In this document: positions 46,519 through 55,401 of the stretch, piece by piece
How the letters are laid out: every line of letters starts with the position of its first letter
How positions within the stretch are numbered: the first letter of the stretch is position 1
Origin: DATFDN01 sp963756495
Lineage (GTDB): Bacteria > Pseudomonadota > Alphaproteobacteria > Acetobacterales > Acetobacteraceae
Direction of reading: 5' to 3'
Length of the DNA: 64,000 bases
Assembly: GCA_963756495.1 (NCBI GenBank)
Contig: CAVWNS010000014.1
Span: 124,001-188,000, forward strand
The notes under the pieces: model-generated
Databases searched by the model: none
Told to the model about the DNA's origin: nothing
Seen by the model: the letters and a program-made list of their open reading frames with translations, nothing else
Translations under genes and position numbers: made by a program

Positions 46519-47313
46519 TCAGCGCCCCCGGAACACCGGGGTCCGCTTCTCGGTGAAGGCGCGGGCCGCTTCCTTGTGGTCCTCGGTCTCGCGGCAGCGG
46601 AGCATTCCGATCGCCTCGGAATCGAGCAGCTCCGACAGGCTGCCCGCCTCGGCTATCGCCATGTTGCGCTTCATGTAGCGCCAGGCGACGCGCGGGCCGG
46701 CGGCGAGGCTGCGCGCCAGGGTCATCGTCTCCGCCGTCAGCCGCTCGTCCGCGACCATGCGGTTCGCCAGCCCGAGCGTCTCGATGCGGGCGGCGTCCAG
46801 CACCTCGCTGGTGAAGTACAGCTCGCGCGCCCGCGCCGCGCCGACCATGCGGGTCAGGAACCAGATGCCGCCGAAATCGCCGGAGAAACCCACCTTGGCG
46901 AAGGCGGTGGTCATGCGCGCCGAGGTGCCGGCGATGCGCATGTCGCAGGCGAGCGCGAGGCACATTCCGGCGCCCGCCGCGACGCCGTTGACCATCGCGA
47001 TCGTCGGCTTCGGCATCGTGTGCAGCAGGCGCGCGGATTCCATATAGCCGCGCAGCGCATCGGCCCGCTCCTCCGGAGACTGGCTTGCGCCGGTCTCGCC
47101 CGCCGCCTGCACCCGCACATCCCCACCCGCGCAGAAGCCGCGCCCGGCGCCGGTCAGCACGACGCAGCCGATATCGGGGTCGATCGCCAGCGCGGACAGG
47201 CGCGCGACCAGGTCCTGCATCATCGCGCCGGTCAGCGCGTTCAGGCTGTCCGGCCGGTTCAACGTGACGACGCCGATGCCGTCCATCACCTCGGTCAGCA
47301 GGTGTTCGCTCAT
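46519..47313 (-). CDS. Enoyl-CoA hydratase/isomerase family protein
   Basis: A 264-residue crotonase-fold enzyme: VVTLNRPDSLNALTG, the oxyanion-hole stretches CVVLTGAGRGFCAGGDV and MVNGVAAGAGMCLALACDM, and an acidic site in GFSGDFGGIWFLTRMVG (Asp), as in PaaG-like isomerases. Last gene of the minus-strand CoA operon, 10 bases after the CaiB-type gene, so it likely acts on the same CoA thioester. Confidence 0.9.
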   Translation of the reverse strand: MSEHLLTEVMDGIGVVTLNRPDSLNALTGAMMQDLVARLSALAIDPDIGCVVLTGAGRGFCAGGDVRVQAAGETGASQSPEERADALRGYMESARLLHTMPKPTIAMVNGVAAGAGMCLALACDMRIAGTSARMTTAFAKVGFSGDFGGIWFLTRMVGAARARELYFTSEVLDAARIETLGLANRMVADERLTAETMTLARSLAAGPRVAWRYMKRNMAIAEAGSLSELLDSEAIGMLRCRETEDHKEAARAFTEKRTPVFRGR

Positions 47314-47323
47314 GTCCGCTGCC

Positions 47324-48562
47324 TCATGTCCGGCGCCGGGTCAGCACGACGCCGCTTTCCCGCAAGCGCGCGATCTCGTCGGCGCTGTAGCCGTGCCGGG
47401 CGAGGATATCGGCGCCGTGCTCGCCGAATTTCGGCGGGGCGGCGCGGGTGCCCCCGGGGGTGCGGGACAGCTTGATGGGGGTGCCGAGCCCCTTGTACGC
47501 GCCCAGCTCGGTGACCATCTCGCGATGCGCCGTATGCGGCGCGTCCGTCGCCTCGTCGGTCCACAACACCGGCCCGGCGGGCACCCCGCCACGGATCAGC
47601 CGCAGCGCGATCTCGTGCCCGTCCTGGTCGGCGAAAGCGGCCTTCAGCTCCGCCGTCAGGGCGTCGCGGTTGACATTGCGCTCGCCGTTGCTGGAAAAGC
47701 GCGGGTCCTCGGCGAGATGCGGGCGGCCAATGATGTCGCACAATTTGCGGAACTGGCCGTTGTTGCCGCTGGCAATGAAGATCTCGCAAGTGCGCGTCGG
47801 GAACTTGTCGTACGGCACCAGGTTGGGGTGCGGGTTGCCGGTACCGACGGGGCGCTTGCCGCTCAGGAAGTAGTTGGGCGCCTGTGGGTGCAGCAGCGCG
47901 AGACCGCAATCGTAGAGCGCCATGTCGAGATACTGACCGCGCCCCGAACGCGCACGCTCCTGCAACGCCATCAGGATACCGACGGCGGAATAGAGGCCGG
48001 TGCCCATATCGACCATCGCGGTGCCGAGTCGCATCGGCCCGGTGCTGGCGTCGCCGTTCGCGCTCATCAGGCCGGTCATCGCCTGCAGGATCGCGTCGTA
48101 GCCTGGCAGGCCGCCGAGCGGACCGTCGGCCCCGAAGCCCGAGATGCGGCAATGGATCAGGCCGGGGAAGCGCGGCGCGAGGTCCTTCTCGTACCCCAGG
48201 CCCCATTTTTCCATCGAGCCCGGCTTGAAGTTCTCGACCAGCACGTCCGCGCCCTCTAGCAGGCGCAGCAGCACCGCCTTGCCCTCCGGCTTGCCGAGAT
48301 CGAGCGCGAGGGATTGCTTGTTGCGATTGATACCGATGAAGTAGCTGGCATCGCCGTCGAGGAAGGGCGGCCCCCAGTCGCGCACCTCGTCGCCTTGCGG
48401 CGGCTCGATCTTGACGACCTCGGCGCCGTGGTCGGACAGGATCATCGTGCAGTACGGGCCGCCCAGCACGCGGGTGAGGTCGATCACCTTCAGCCCTGCG
48501 AGCGCGCCGGGCGAGCGGGCGAGGCCCTTGCCGGCCGGAACGGGTGCGGTTGCGTCATCCAT
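47324..48562 (-). CDS. CaiB/BaiF family III CoA-transferase
   Basis: A 412-residue protein: LAGLKVIDLTRVLGGPYCTMILSDHGAEVVKIEPP start, NKQSLALDLGKPEGKAVLLRL, LVENFKPGSMEKWGLGYE, a catalytic Asp region (GTAMVDMGTGLYSAVGI). It moves CoA between carboxylates by way of an aspartyl-CoA thioester. Start at MDDATAPVPAG; an apparent upstream extension into gctB is only an open frame. Its start overlaps the gctB stop by one base. Confidence 0.92.
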   Translation of the reverse strand: MDDATAPVPAGKGLARSPGALAGLKVIDLTRVLGGPYCTMILSDHGAEVVKIEPPQGDEVRDWGPPFLDGDASYFIGINRNKQSLALDLGKPEGKAVLLRLLEGADVLVENFKPGSMEKWGLGYEKDLAPRFPGLIHCRISGFGADGPLGGLPGYDAILQAMTGLMSANGDASTGPMRLGTAMVDMGTGLYSAVGILMALQERARSGRGQYLDMALYDCGLALLHPQAPNYFLSGKRPVGTGNPHPNLVPYDKFPTRTCEIFIASGNNGQFRKLCDIIGRPHLAEDPRFSSNGERNVNRDALTAELKAAFADQDGHEIALRLIRGGVPAGPVLWTDEATDAPHTAHREMVTELGAYKGLGTPIKLSRTPGGTRAAPPKFGEHGADILARHGYSADEIARLRESGVVLTRRRT

Positions 48563-49356
48563 CAGGCGGCTTGCTCCTTGGCGTCGCGTCCCCAGACGCG
48601 GCGGCAGAACGCGGGATAGGTCTCCGACATGGCGTTGCACACCGGACCGCGCATCAGCGCAAGCTCCGCCTCGGTCGGGTCGGGCGTGACCGGCGGGTTG
48701 GCCGGGGCGTCGTAATCGAAGCCGGTGGCCGCGCGCACCGTCGCTTCGGTCTCGCCGGGGTGGATGGAGACGAGCGTGAAGCGGGCGCGCGCGGGATCGA
48801 AGCGGAACACGCAGCGCCCGGTCAGCAGCGCCTGCGCGGTGCCCCGGCGATAGACGCCGGGATCGGACACGCCTGGCGCGGAGACGATATCGACGCGCGG
48901 GACGAGGACGCGCGGCGAGTGCTCCTCGCGGAACAGGATGGTGCGCGGCGTCATCATGTACATGAACGCCGAGCCGAAGCTGCCGGGGAAGCGCGCACCG
49001 GTCCCCGGCCACGCGCCGGTGCCGATCAGGTTGATGTTGGCCTGCCCGTCGATCTGCCCGCCGCCCAGGAAGAACAGGTCGATGCGACCCTGGCCGGCGA
49101 GGTCGAACAACTCGCGCGTGCCGGCGGTGAACGGATTGCCCGTGTGCTTGTGCAGCAGCGACAGGCGCACGGGATATCCGAGCCGCTTGACCAGCCAGCA
49201 CGCGGCGGCGGGGATCGGGCTCGCCGCGCCGACCGCGATGTGGCGCGCCGGCGGGGCGGCCGGATCAAGGATCAATTGTGCGAGGGCGGCGGCCATCCTT
49301 TCCTCAAGCTTTATGCTGGCGTCCACCACCGCTCTCCCGCCCGCAAGGGTCGCCAC
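48562..49356 (-). CDS. Family I CoA-transferase beta subunit (GctB/IpdB-like)
   Basis: A protein of about 250-264 residues with the family stretches RHIAVGAASPIPAAACWLVKRLG, IDLFFLGGGQIDGQANINL, IGTGAWPGTGARFPGSFG and RTILFREEHSPRVLV. It should pair with the alpha subunit encoded 5 kb away at 54574-55401. I cannot find the usual E-x-G catalytic glutamate, as in IpdB-type enzymes that hydrolyse a C-C bond instead of moving CoA. The N-terminus is uncertain: GTG 49356, GTG 49326 and ATG 49296 are all possible, the last with a GAGGAAAGG ribosome site. Confidence 0.82.
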   Translation of the reverse strand: MATLAGGRAVVDASIKLEERMAAALAQLILDPAAPPARHIAVGAASPIPAAACWLVKRLGYPVRLSLLHKHTGNPFTAGTRELFDLAGQGRIDLFFLGGGQIDGQANINLIGTGAWPGTGARFPGSFGSAFMYMMTPRTILFREEHSPRVLVPRVDIVSAPGVSDPGVYRRGTAQALLTGRCVFRFDPARARFTLVSIHPGETEATVRAATGFDYDAPANPPVTPDPTEAELALMRGPVCNAMSETYPAFCRRVWGRDAKEQAA

Positions 49357-49543
49357 AGCCTTTACCCGCCAGGAAGCGCCGCGCCAAGCCGTGCCTCGCG
49401 CCGATCCTGGGGCGGTGCCTGAGAAAGCCGTTTGATTCCGTTCGAAGCAAGTCCTTGCGCCGCACGCGGGCGGCGCGGTAGCATCCGCTGAAAATAATTC
49501 GGGCTACGAAATTGCAGCCCATGTATAGGGAGACGTAGCGGCC

Positions 49544-50920
49544 ATGGGTGACCTAAGCCGACGGAAACTTATTGGGGTATCGCTGGGTCTGGCGGCCGGC
49601 GCGACGCTTGCGCGGCCGTATATCGCCAACGCGGCGGCGAAGACCGCGACCGTCTGGGTCAATCAAGGCTTTATACCGGCCGAGGACGCGGCATTCAAGA
49701 AGCTCGCGGATGATTACATGAAAGCCAGCGGCAATAAGCTGGACTACAGCATCATGCCGTTCATGGCGCAGAACCAGAAGACGATATCCGCCCTTACCAG
49801 CGGCGACGTCCCTGATCTGATTTTCATGGACGCGCCCGCGACGATCATCGCCCAGAACGCCTGGGACGATAAGTTCTTGGATGTCACGGACGTCGTTAGT
49901 CCTTACGAAAACCAGCTCAGTAGCACAGCGAAGCTAGGTTCCACCTTCAATAACAGGGTGGCGAAGACACGCACCTATTACCTCTGTCCGATCAAGCAGG
50001 GGGGCACGCCGTTCCATATATGGGGCAACCTCGTCGAGAAAGCCGGCGCGAAGATTTCCGACATACCGGACACCTGGGACGCGCGCTGGAACTTCTTCAA
50101 GCCGATGCAGAAGGAGCTTCGCGGCAAGGGAATGCGGAGGGTTTACGCTGTAGGCCTGCAGGTAACCACGGTCGGGCCGAACGACGGCAACAACTTGTAT
50201 CAGCATTTCCTGATCGCCAATGCCGGCAAGGGCATCGTCACGCCGGATGGCAAGCTGCACACCGATGATCCCCAGATCCGCGACGCGGCGATCAAGTCAA
50301 CCACCTTCCTCGCGGACACCTATAAGGGCGGCTTCATCCCCCCGGAGGCGCTAAGCTGGAACGACGCGGACGACAACAACGGATACCACGAAAAACTCTT
50401 CATCGCCGACTTCGACGGGACGCTTTCGACCGAGCTTGCGATGATAGACAACAAGGAGAACTTCCTCGCCGCGGTCACGCTTGGCATGCCCAACTTCGCC
50501 GATGGAACGCCGATCCCATGCCAGGTCGGCGTCGGGGGCGGCTTCATTCCCAAGGGAGCCAAGAGCGTCGAAGTGGCCAAGGACCTTATGAGATACTGGA
50601 TGCAACCAAAGATCATGAACGACAACCTGAAGGCTGGCTTGGGACGGTGGGTGCCGGCCATACCGCAAGTGGTGAAGGATGACCCCTTCTGGTTGCACTC
50701 GTCCGATCCGCACCTCAGACCCTACGTCGAGGAGGCCGTGTTGAACCCGACGCTGCCGCCGTTTGAGGGTTTCACGCCCGCCTGGGGCCAGGTCGCCGCC
50801 GAGCAGCTCCAGCAGGGAACGGTCGCCGATGTCGTGAAGAATGGCATGACTCCGGCCCAGGCGGTCGACAAGGCGTTCAAGCGCATGGAGCAGATCTTCA
50901 CGAGGTTCACTTACGCCTAG
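49544..50920 (+). CDS. Carbohydrate-type ABC transporter binding protein
   Basis: A 458-residue family 1 solute-binding protein with a twin-arginine leader (LSRRKLIGVSLGLAAGATLA). Features: VNQGFIPAEDAAFKKLADDYMKASG, ISALTSGDVPDLIFMD, and a typical C-terminal lobe (VEVAKDLMRYWMQP). Substrate unknown; the family takes sugars, polyols and other organics. It opens a five-gene plus-strand cassette with visibly lower GC than the surrounding genes. Confidence 0.88.
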   Translation: MGDLSRRKLIGVSLGLAAGATLARPYIANAAAKTATVWVNQGFIPAEDAAFKKLADDYMKASGNKLDYSIMPFMAQNQKTISALTSGDVPDLIFMDAPATIIAQNAWDDKFLDVTDVVSPYENQLSSTAKLGSTFNNRVAKTRTYYLCPIKQGGTPFHIWGNLVEKAGAKISDIPDTWDARWNFFKPMQKELRGKGMRRVYAVGLQVTTVGPNDGNNLYQHFLIANAGKGIVTPDGKLHTDDPQIRDAAIKSTTFLADTYKGGFIPPEALSWNDADDNNGYHEKLFIADFDGTLSTELAMIDNKENFLAAVTLGMPNFADGTPIPCQVGVGGGFIPKGAKSVEVAKDLMRYWMQPKIMNDNLKAGLGRWVPAIPQVVKDDPFWLHSSDPHLRPYVEEAVLNPTLPPFEGFTPAWGQVAAEQLQQGTVADVVKNGMTPAQAVDKAFKRMEQIFTRFTYA

Positions 50921-50936
50921 GGCCGGTGAGGCGAGC

Positions 50937-51854
50937 ATGAGCACAACACAGCGGATTGTTCCGATCGCCCCGGCCATCGGGGCAACCCGCCTGCGGCATC
51001 AGACCTGGCACGGAGGTCTGCGAGGTCCCGACTACGCGTGGGCGCTTGCGTTCGCTGTACCCTACATCGCCATTTTCATTTCATTCGTAGTCTACCCGAT
51101 CGTCTATGGGCTGTGGATGGGCAGCGACCCCGCGCTGTACAGCCAATTGTTCTCCGATCCCCGCTACGCCACGGCCCTCGTCAATACTTTGCTGTATGTC
51201 GGCATCGGCGTGAACCTGCATATTCTCGGGGCCTTCCTGCTTTCGGGCTTCTTCATGCGCAAACGCTGGTGGATCAAGGCGTTGCTGGTCATTTATATAC
51301 TGCCTTGGGCAACGCCGGCCCTGCCTGCCTTCATCTCGATTCACTGGTTCTTCGACGGCCAATATGGGCTGCTCAACAACCTGCTGTACTGGCTTTTCGG
51401 AGTCGAGGGGCCCGTTTATCTCAACTCCCGCTGGCTCGGAATGTCGTGTAATATCGCGGCCTATGTTTGGAAGAACATGCCGTTCTGGACAATCATCTTC
51501 CTGGCCGGCCGGATGGCGATCCCACGAGAGCTTTACGAAGCCGCCGAAGTGGATGGCGCCACCGGCTTTCGCAGGTTCGCGAATGTGACCTTCCCATTGA
51601 TGGCGAATTTATACCTCGTCTGCACGCTGCTTTCGACCATATTCACGCTCGGCGATTTCAACGCGGTGTATTTCGTCTCCGGCGGCGGGCCGAATATGTC
51701 CACCGAAGTTCTCGCGACGCTTGGCATTCGGTATGCGTTCACTCTGTCGTTGCCACGCCTCGGCGTGGCGGAGGTCATGACGGCATTGCCGGTGATGATC
51801 CCGCTCGTCTTTCTTCTCATGCGTAAACTCCGCATGTCGGAGGGGCAGCTATGA
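50937..51854 (+). CDS. ABC transporter permease, MalF type (copy 1)
   Basis: A 305-residue, six-helix permease with the EAA loop (LYEAAEVDGATGFRRFANVTFP). Strongly similar along its whole length to the permease at 52768-53685 (same length, same blocks such as YGLWMGS, LFSDP, FLLSGFFM, PFWT-IFLA-RMAIPRE, TLGDF, LGV--MTALPVMIPL), so the two arose by duplication. Overlaps the next gene by 4 bases. Confidence 0.92.
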   Translation: MSTTQRIVPIAPAIGATRLRHQTWHGGLRGPDYAWALAFAVPYIAIFISFVVYPIVYGLWMGSDPALYSQLFSDPRYATALVNTLLYVGIGVNLHILGAFLLSGFFMRKRWWIKALLVIYILPWATPALPAFISIHWFFDGQYGLLNNLLYWLFGVEGPVYLNSRWLGMSCNIAAYVWKNMPFWTIIFLAGRMAIPRELYEAAEVDGATGFRRFANVTFPLMANLYLVCTLLSTIFTLGDFNAVYFVSGGGPNMSTEVLATLGIRYAFTLSLPRLGVAEVMTALPVMIPLVFLLMRKLRMSEGQL

Positions 51855-52735
51855 GCCCCGCAGCCGGCCGCAGGCTGGCATCCCCGCGCCGTTACCGCAT
51901 GCGGCGCTACGTGTCGGAGGCGGCGTGTTTGGCGCTTGGCTTTGTGCTCCTCGTGTGGTCGCTGCTGCCGATCTACAACATCATATCGATCTCCCTATCC
52001 ACCCATGACGACGTTTTCAGCGGTGCCGTCTGGCCGGAGCATCCGACCTTCCACAGCTTCGTCATCGTCTTCACCCAAGGCTTCTGGTATCTGGAGCATT
52101 TCTGGCACCAATTCGGCAACAGCTTCTACGTCGCGCTGATGACGACGTTCCTGACCCTGCTCGTCGGCTCGCTTGCGAGCTTCACGGTCGGACGGATGCG
52201 TTTTCGTCAGGGCTGGCTGCTGAGCAACGCCGCACTGATGACCTATGTCATCCCGGCATCCTTCTTGGCCATCCCGTTTTATCGAATCATGCAGATTTAC
52301 GGGCTCGGGAACAATCTCTGGTCGGTCATCGCGGCGATGGTGACGTTCGCCACGCCCTATGCGATATTCATCTTCTCCCAGTATGGGAAATCGATCCCTA
52401 TGGAGCTCGATGAGTCCGCTCGGATCGATGGCGCCAACCCACTGCAGATCTATCTCCGCATTTACCTGCCCTTGATGGCGCCGGCATTGGTTGCCGTGGG
52501 AACGTATGCGCTGCTCCTGGCCTGGAACGAGTACCTGTATCAGTTCCTGCTCTTGTCCACGCAGCGGAGCATGACAGTGGCGGTCGCCCTCGCGCAGTTC
52601 CTCAACAGCGACGAATCTCCGTGGAACTACATGATGGCGACCGCGGTCATATACGCACTGCCGCCGCTGATATTGTACTATGGATTCCGTCGCTATATGA
52701 CGGCCGGGCTAACCATGGGTGGCGTCAAGGGGTAA
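51851..52735 (+). CDS. ABC transporter permease, MalG type (copy 1)
   Basis: A 294-residue permease: LLPIYNIISISLSTHDD, the HPTFHSFVIVFT periplasmic part, EAA loop (MELDESARIDGANPLQIYLR) and the typical end YMTAGLTMGGVKG. Paralogous to 53682-54569. ATG 51851 overlaps the preceding stop. Confidence 0.92.
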   Translation: MSPAAGRRLASPRRYRMRRYVSEAACLALGFVLLVWSLLPIYNIISISLSTHDDVFSGAVWPEHPTFHSFVIVFTQGFWYLEHFWHQFGNSFYVALMTTFLTLLVGSLASFTVGRMRFRQGWLLSNAALMTYVIPASFLAIPFYRIMQIYGLGNNLWSVIAAMVTFATPYAIFIFSQYGKSIPMELDESARIDGANPLQIYLRIYLPLMAPALVAVGTYALLLAWNEYLYQFLLLSTQRSMTVAVALAQFLNSDESPWNYMMATAVIYALPPLILYYGFRRYMTAGLTMGGVKG

Positions 52736-52767
52736 GCGCCATCGCCGCGGATGCGTGGGGGAGGACA

Positions 52768-53685
52768 ATGAGCGGTACGGCGCAGGGTCTCGCGGTCGGG
52801 CGGCCCATGGGCCTCCGCCGGTCGCGGCGTCCTCCCTGGCGCGTTCGCCTCCGAGGCTCGGACACCGCCTGGGCGATCGCGTTCATCGTTCCCTATGCGG
52901 CCGTGTTCGCAGCCTTCGCCGCCTACCCCATCGCCTATGGGCTGTGGATGGGAAGCACGCCGGGTCTCTATGGCCTGCTGTTTTCCGATCCGCTGTATCT
53001 GACCACATTGGTCAACACGCTGCTGTTCATCGGCATCGGCGTCAACATTAAGATGTTCCTGGCGTTTCTGCTGTCGGGCTTCTTCATGAGCCGGAGCTGG
53101 TGGGTCAGGTCGCTGCTGGCCATCTACCTGCTACCCTGGGTGTTGCCCGCGCTCGTCGTCTTCACGTCGATCCATCTGATGCTCGTCACGCAATGGGGCT
53201 TGCTCGACAGCTTGTGGCGCGCGGTGACCGGCCACGACGGACCGCTGTTTCTGACCTCGCATTGGATCGCGCTGGGGGCGAACATCGTCTCGTACATCTG
53301 GAAGTGGATGCCGTTCTGGACGCTGATCTTCCTCGCCGCCCGGATGGCGATCCCACGGGAGATCTATGAAGCCGCCGACATTGACGGCGCCACCGGCACC
53401 AAACGCCTGATCCACGTCACGTTTCCCTTGCTGGCGAACGTCTATCTCGTCTCCACTCTGCTCTCGACGGTCTGGACACTCGGCGACTTCCCGACCGTAT
53501 ATTTCGTCACGAGCGGAGCGCCGGCGAGACTGACCGATGTGCTGGCTACCTACGGTTTCCGCGAGGCATTCGATTTCGGCTACCCGAGGCTCGGCGTGAC
53601 GGCGATGATGTCGGCGCTGCCGGTGCTGATCCCTTTGGTGATCCTGCTGATGCGGCGGGTCCAGACGAAGGAGGTGCAACTTTGA
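52768..53685 (+). CDS. ABC transporter permease, MalF type (copy 2)
   Basis: A 305-residue permease paralogous to copy 1: IAFIVPYAAVFAAFAAYPIAYGLWMGS, FLLSGFFMSRSWWVRSLLAIYLLPW, EAA loop IYEAADIDGATGTKRLIHVTFP. ATG 52768 follows copy-1 MalG by 32 bases and has a GAGGA ribosome site. GC is higher than in copy 1. Confidence 0.92.
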   Translation: MSGTAQGLAVGRPMGLRRSRRPPWRVRLRGSDTAWAIAFIVPYAAVFAAFAAYPIAYGLWMGSTPGLYGLLFSDPLYLTTLVNTLLFIGIGVNIKMFLAFLLSGFFMSRSWWVRSLLAIYLLPWVLPALVVFTSIHLMLVTQWGLLDSLWRAVTGHDGPLFLTSHWIALGANIVSYIWKWMPFWTLIFLAARMAIPREIYEAADIDGATGTKRLIHVTFPLLANVYLVSTLLSTVWTLGDFPTVYFVTSGAPARLTDVLATYGFREAFDFGYPRLGVTAMMSALPVLIPLVILLMRRVQTKEVQL

Positions 53686-54569
53686 GCATCGCCCTTTCGT
53701 CGGGGCAGCCGCCATATCGGTCGCACCATCGCCGGCGGCGGTGGCCGGCCAAAGCGGCGGCGGTGATCCTCGGCCTCGGGCTGCTGATCTGGACGCTGCT
53801 GCCCGTTTATAACATGCTGCTGATCGCGCTGGATGCAGACGCCGATGAGTTCACCGGCAGTATCTGGCCGCCGCATCCCAATCTGGACAGCTTCCGTTCG
53901 GTCTGGACCGAAGATTATTGGCTGCTGGACCATTTCTGGCACCAGTTCGGCAACAGCATCTACATGGGCGCGGCGACGATGGTGCTGACCGTGCTGCTCG
54001 GCTCGCTCGCCAGCTTCGCGATGGGCCGGATGCGATTGCGCAAGGGATGGATACTCAGCGACGTTGCGCTGTTGACCTACGTTCTGCCGACCGCGTTTTT
54101 GGCCATTCCGTTCGTTCACGTGATGCACGAGTACGGCATGTCGGACAGCCTATGGGCGGTGATCGCGGCGGAGGTGACGTTCGCCACGCCCTACGCGATT
54201 CTGATCCTGCACCAGTATGGCAAGCTGATTCCGATGGAGTTGGACGAGTCCGCGAAGATCGATGGCGCGTCGCCGCTTCAGGTGTATCTGCGCATCTATC
54301 TGCCCCTGATGGCACCCGCGCTGGTCGCCGTCGGCATGTTCGCCCTGCTGCTTGCCTGGAATGAGTATCTCTACCAGCTCCTTTTGCTGTCCTCGTCGCG
54401 CAGCATGACGGTAGCGGCGGCACTCGAACAGTTCTTCGACAGCGACGAGGCGCCGTGGAACTACATGATGGCAATCGCTATCGTGTACTCGCTGCCGCCA
54501 ATCGCCATCTACTGCGCGTTCCGCCGCTACATGGCGGCCGGGCTGACGATGGGCGGCGTGAAGGGGTAG
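53682..54569 (+). CDS. ABC transporter permease, MalG type (copy 2)
   Basis: A 295-residue permease: LLPVYNMLLIALDADADEF, FWHQFGNSIYMGAATMVLTVLLGSLASF, EAA loop MELDESAKIDGASPLQVYLR, end YMAAGLTMGGVKG. It overlaps the previous gene by 4 bases and ends 4 bases before the convergent CoA-transferase alpha gene. No ATPase gene follows, so the transporter needs one from elsewhere. Confidence 0.92.
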   Translation: MSIALSSGQPPYRSHHRRRRWPAKAAAVILGLGLLIWTLLPVYNMLLIALDADADEFTGSIWPPHPNLDSFRSVWTEDYWLLDHFWHQFGNSIYMGAATMVLTVLLGSLASFAMGRMRLRKGWILSDVALLTYVLPTAFLAIPFVHVMHEYGMSDSLWAVIAAEVTFATPYAILILHQYGKLIPMELDESAKIDGASPLQVYLRIYLPLMAPALVAVGMFALLLAWNEYLYQLLLLSSSRSMTVAAALEQFFDSDEAPWNYMMAIAIVYSLPPIAIYCAFRRYMAAGLTMGGVKG

Positions 54570-54573
54570 GGCT

Positions 54574-55401
54574 TCACTCCGCCGCTTCCCGCGTCGCCGG
54601 CGCGATGACGAAGCGGTCCAGATACGCCTGAAATCCCTCCTCGGTCTTCGCCAGCCGCGCGTACTCCGCGAAATGCGCCGGATCGGCCGGGTATTCGTCG
54701 AGCAGCGCGGCGGGCCAGGCGCCGCGTTCGGCCACCGCGACGGCCTCGATGTAGGTGGCCGAGATCGTGCCGGCCGCGAGGCGTTCGTCCTCCAGCAGGT
54801 TGGTCTCGGTGATGCGCTCCACCGTCACCAAGCTGCGCTGCGCGGCATGCGCCATCGTCGCCAGCTCGTGGCGACGGCCGACATAGACGTTGCCGTCGCG
54901 GTCGGCCATGAGCGCGTGAAAGGCGGCGATGTCGGGCGACAGCGCGGGCAGCAGCACGATCGGATCGCCCGAAACGGCAAACGGGTTGTCGATCACACGC
55001 CAATCCGGGCGGTGGGCCAGAATGTCGCTGCCGATGATGCCGCGCAGCGGCATGAAGGGGGCGCCCTTCTCGGCGGCTTGCAGCATGGTATGGATCGCCG
55101 GGCAGGTGGCATCGGTCATGCTGATCCGCCCGGCCTTCAGCGCCGCCCTGAAGCGCGGCGCGAAGCCTAATTCGCCCAGCGACACGCCCGAGCTTTGCAC
55201 CGAGGCGACGCAGCCCGCTCCGATCAGCAGGTCGGTCGCGTAGCCCGACACCGGCACGCCCAGCAGCCGCAATCCGCGCCGCCCGGCGCAGACCAGGGCG
55301 CGGGCGAACGCGGACGGGGTCAGCGAATTGTCGGGCGGCAGGGCGATCAGAGCGTGATCGGGCACAAGCGCGGTGAGCGCGTCCAGCGCCAGGGGGCTCA
55401 T
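54574..55401 (-). CDS. Family I CoA-transferase alpha subunit (GctA/IpdA-like)
   Basis: A 275-residue protein: DALTALVPDHALIALPPDNSLTPSAFARALV, LLIGAGCVASVQSSGVSLGELGFAPRFR, FMPLRGIIGSDILAHRPDW, IAAFHALMADRDGNVYVG. Alpha-subunit partner of 48562-49356; in relatives the two genes are normally adjacent, but here the transporter cassette lies between. Its start overlaps the dienelactone hydrolase stop by 4 bases, so it belongs to the fbiC-side transcript. Confidence 0.85.
   Translation of the reverse strand: MSPLALDALTALVPDHALIALPPDNSLTPSAFARALVCAGRRGLRLLGVPVSGYATDLLIGAGCVASVQSSGVSLGELGFAPRFRAALKAGRISMTDATCPAIHTMLQAAEKGAPFMPLRGIIGSDILAHRPDWRVIDNPFAVSGDPIVLLPALSPDIAAFHALMADRDGNVYVGRRHELATMAHAAQRSLVTVERITETNLLEDERLAAGTISATYIEAVAVAERGAWPAALLDEYPADPAHFAEYARLAKTEEGFQAYLDRFVIAPATREAAE

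Noticed and set aside
47324..49201. Long minus-strand frame that would fuse a gctB-region segment to the CaiB-type CoA-transferase
   Set aside because: The extra N-terminal part is out-of-frame gctB sequence; the CoA-transferase family similarity begins at the ATG ending at 48562.
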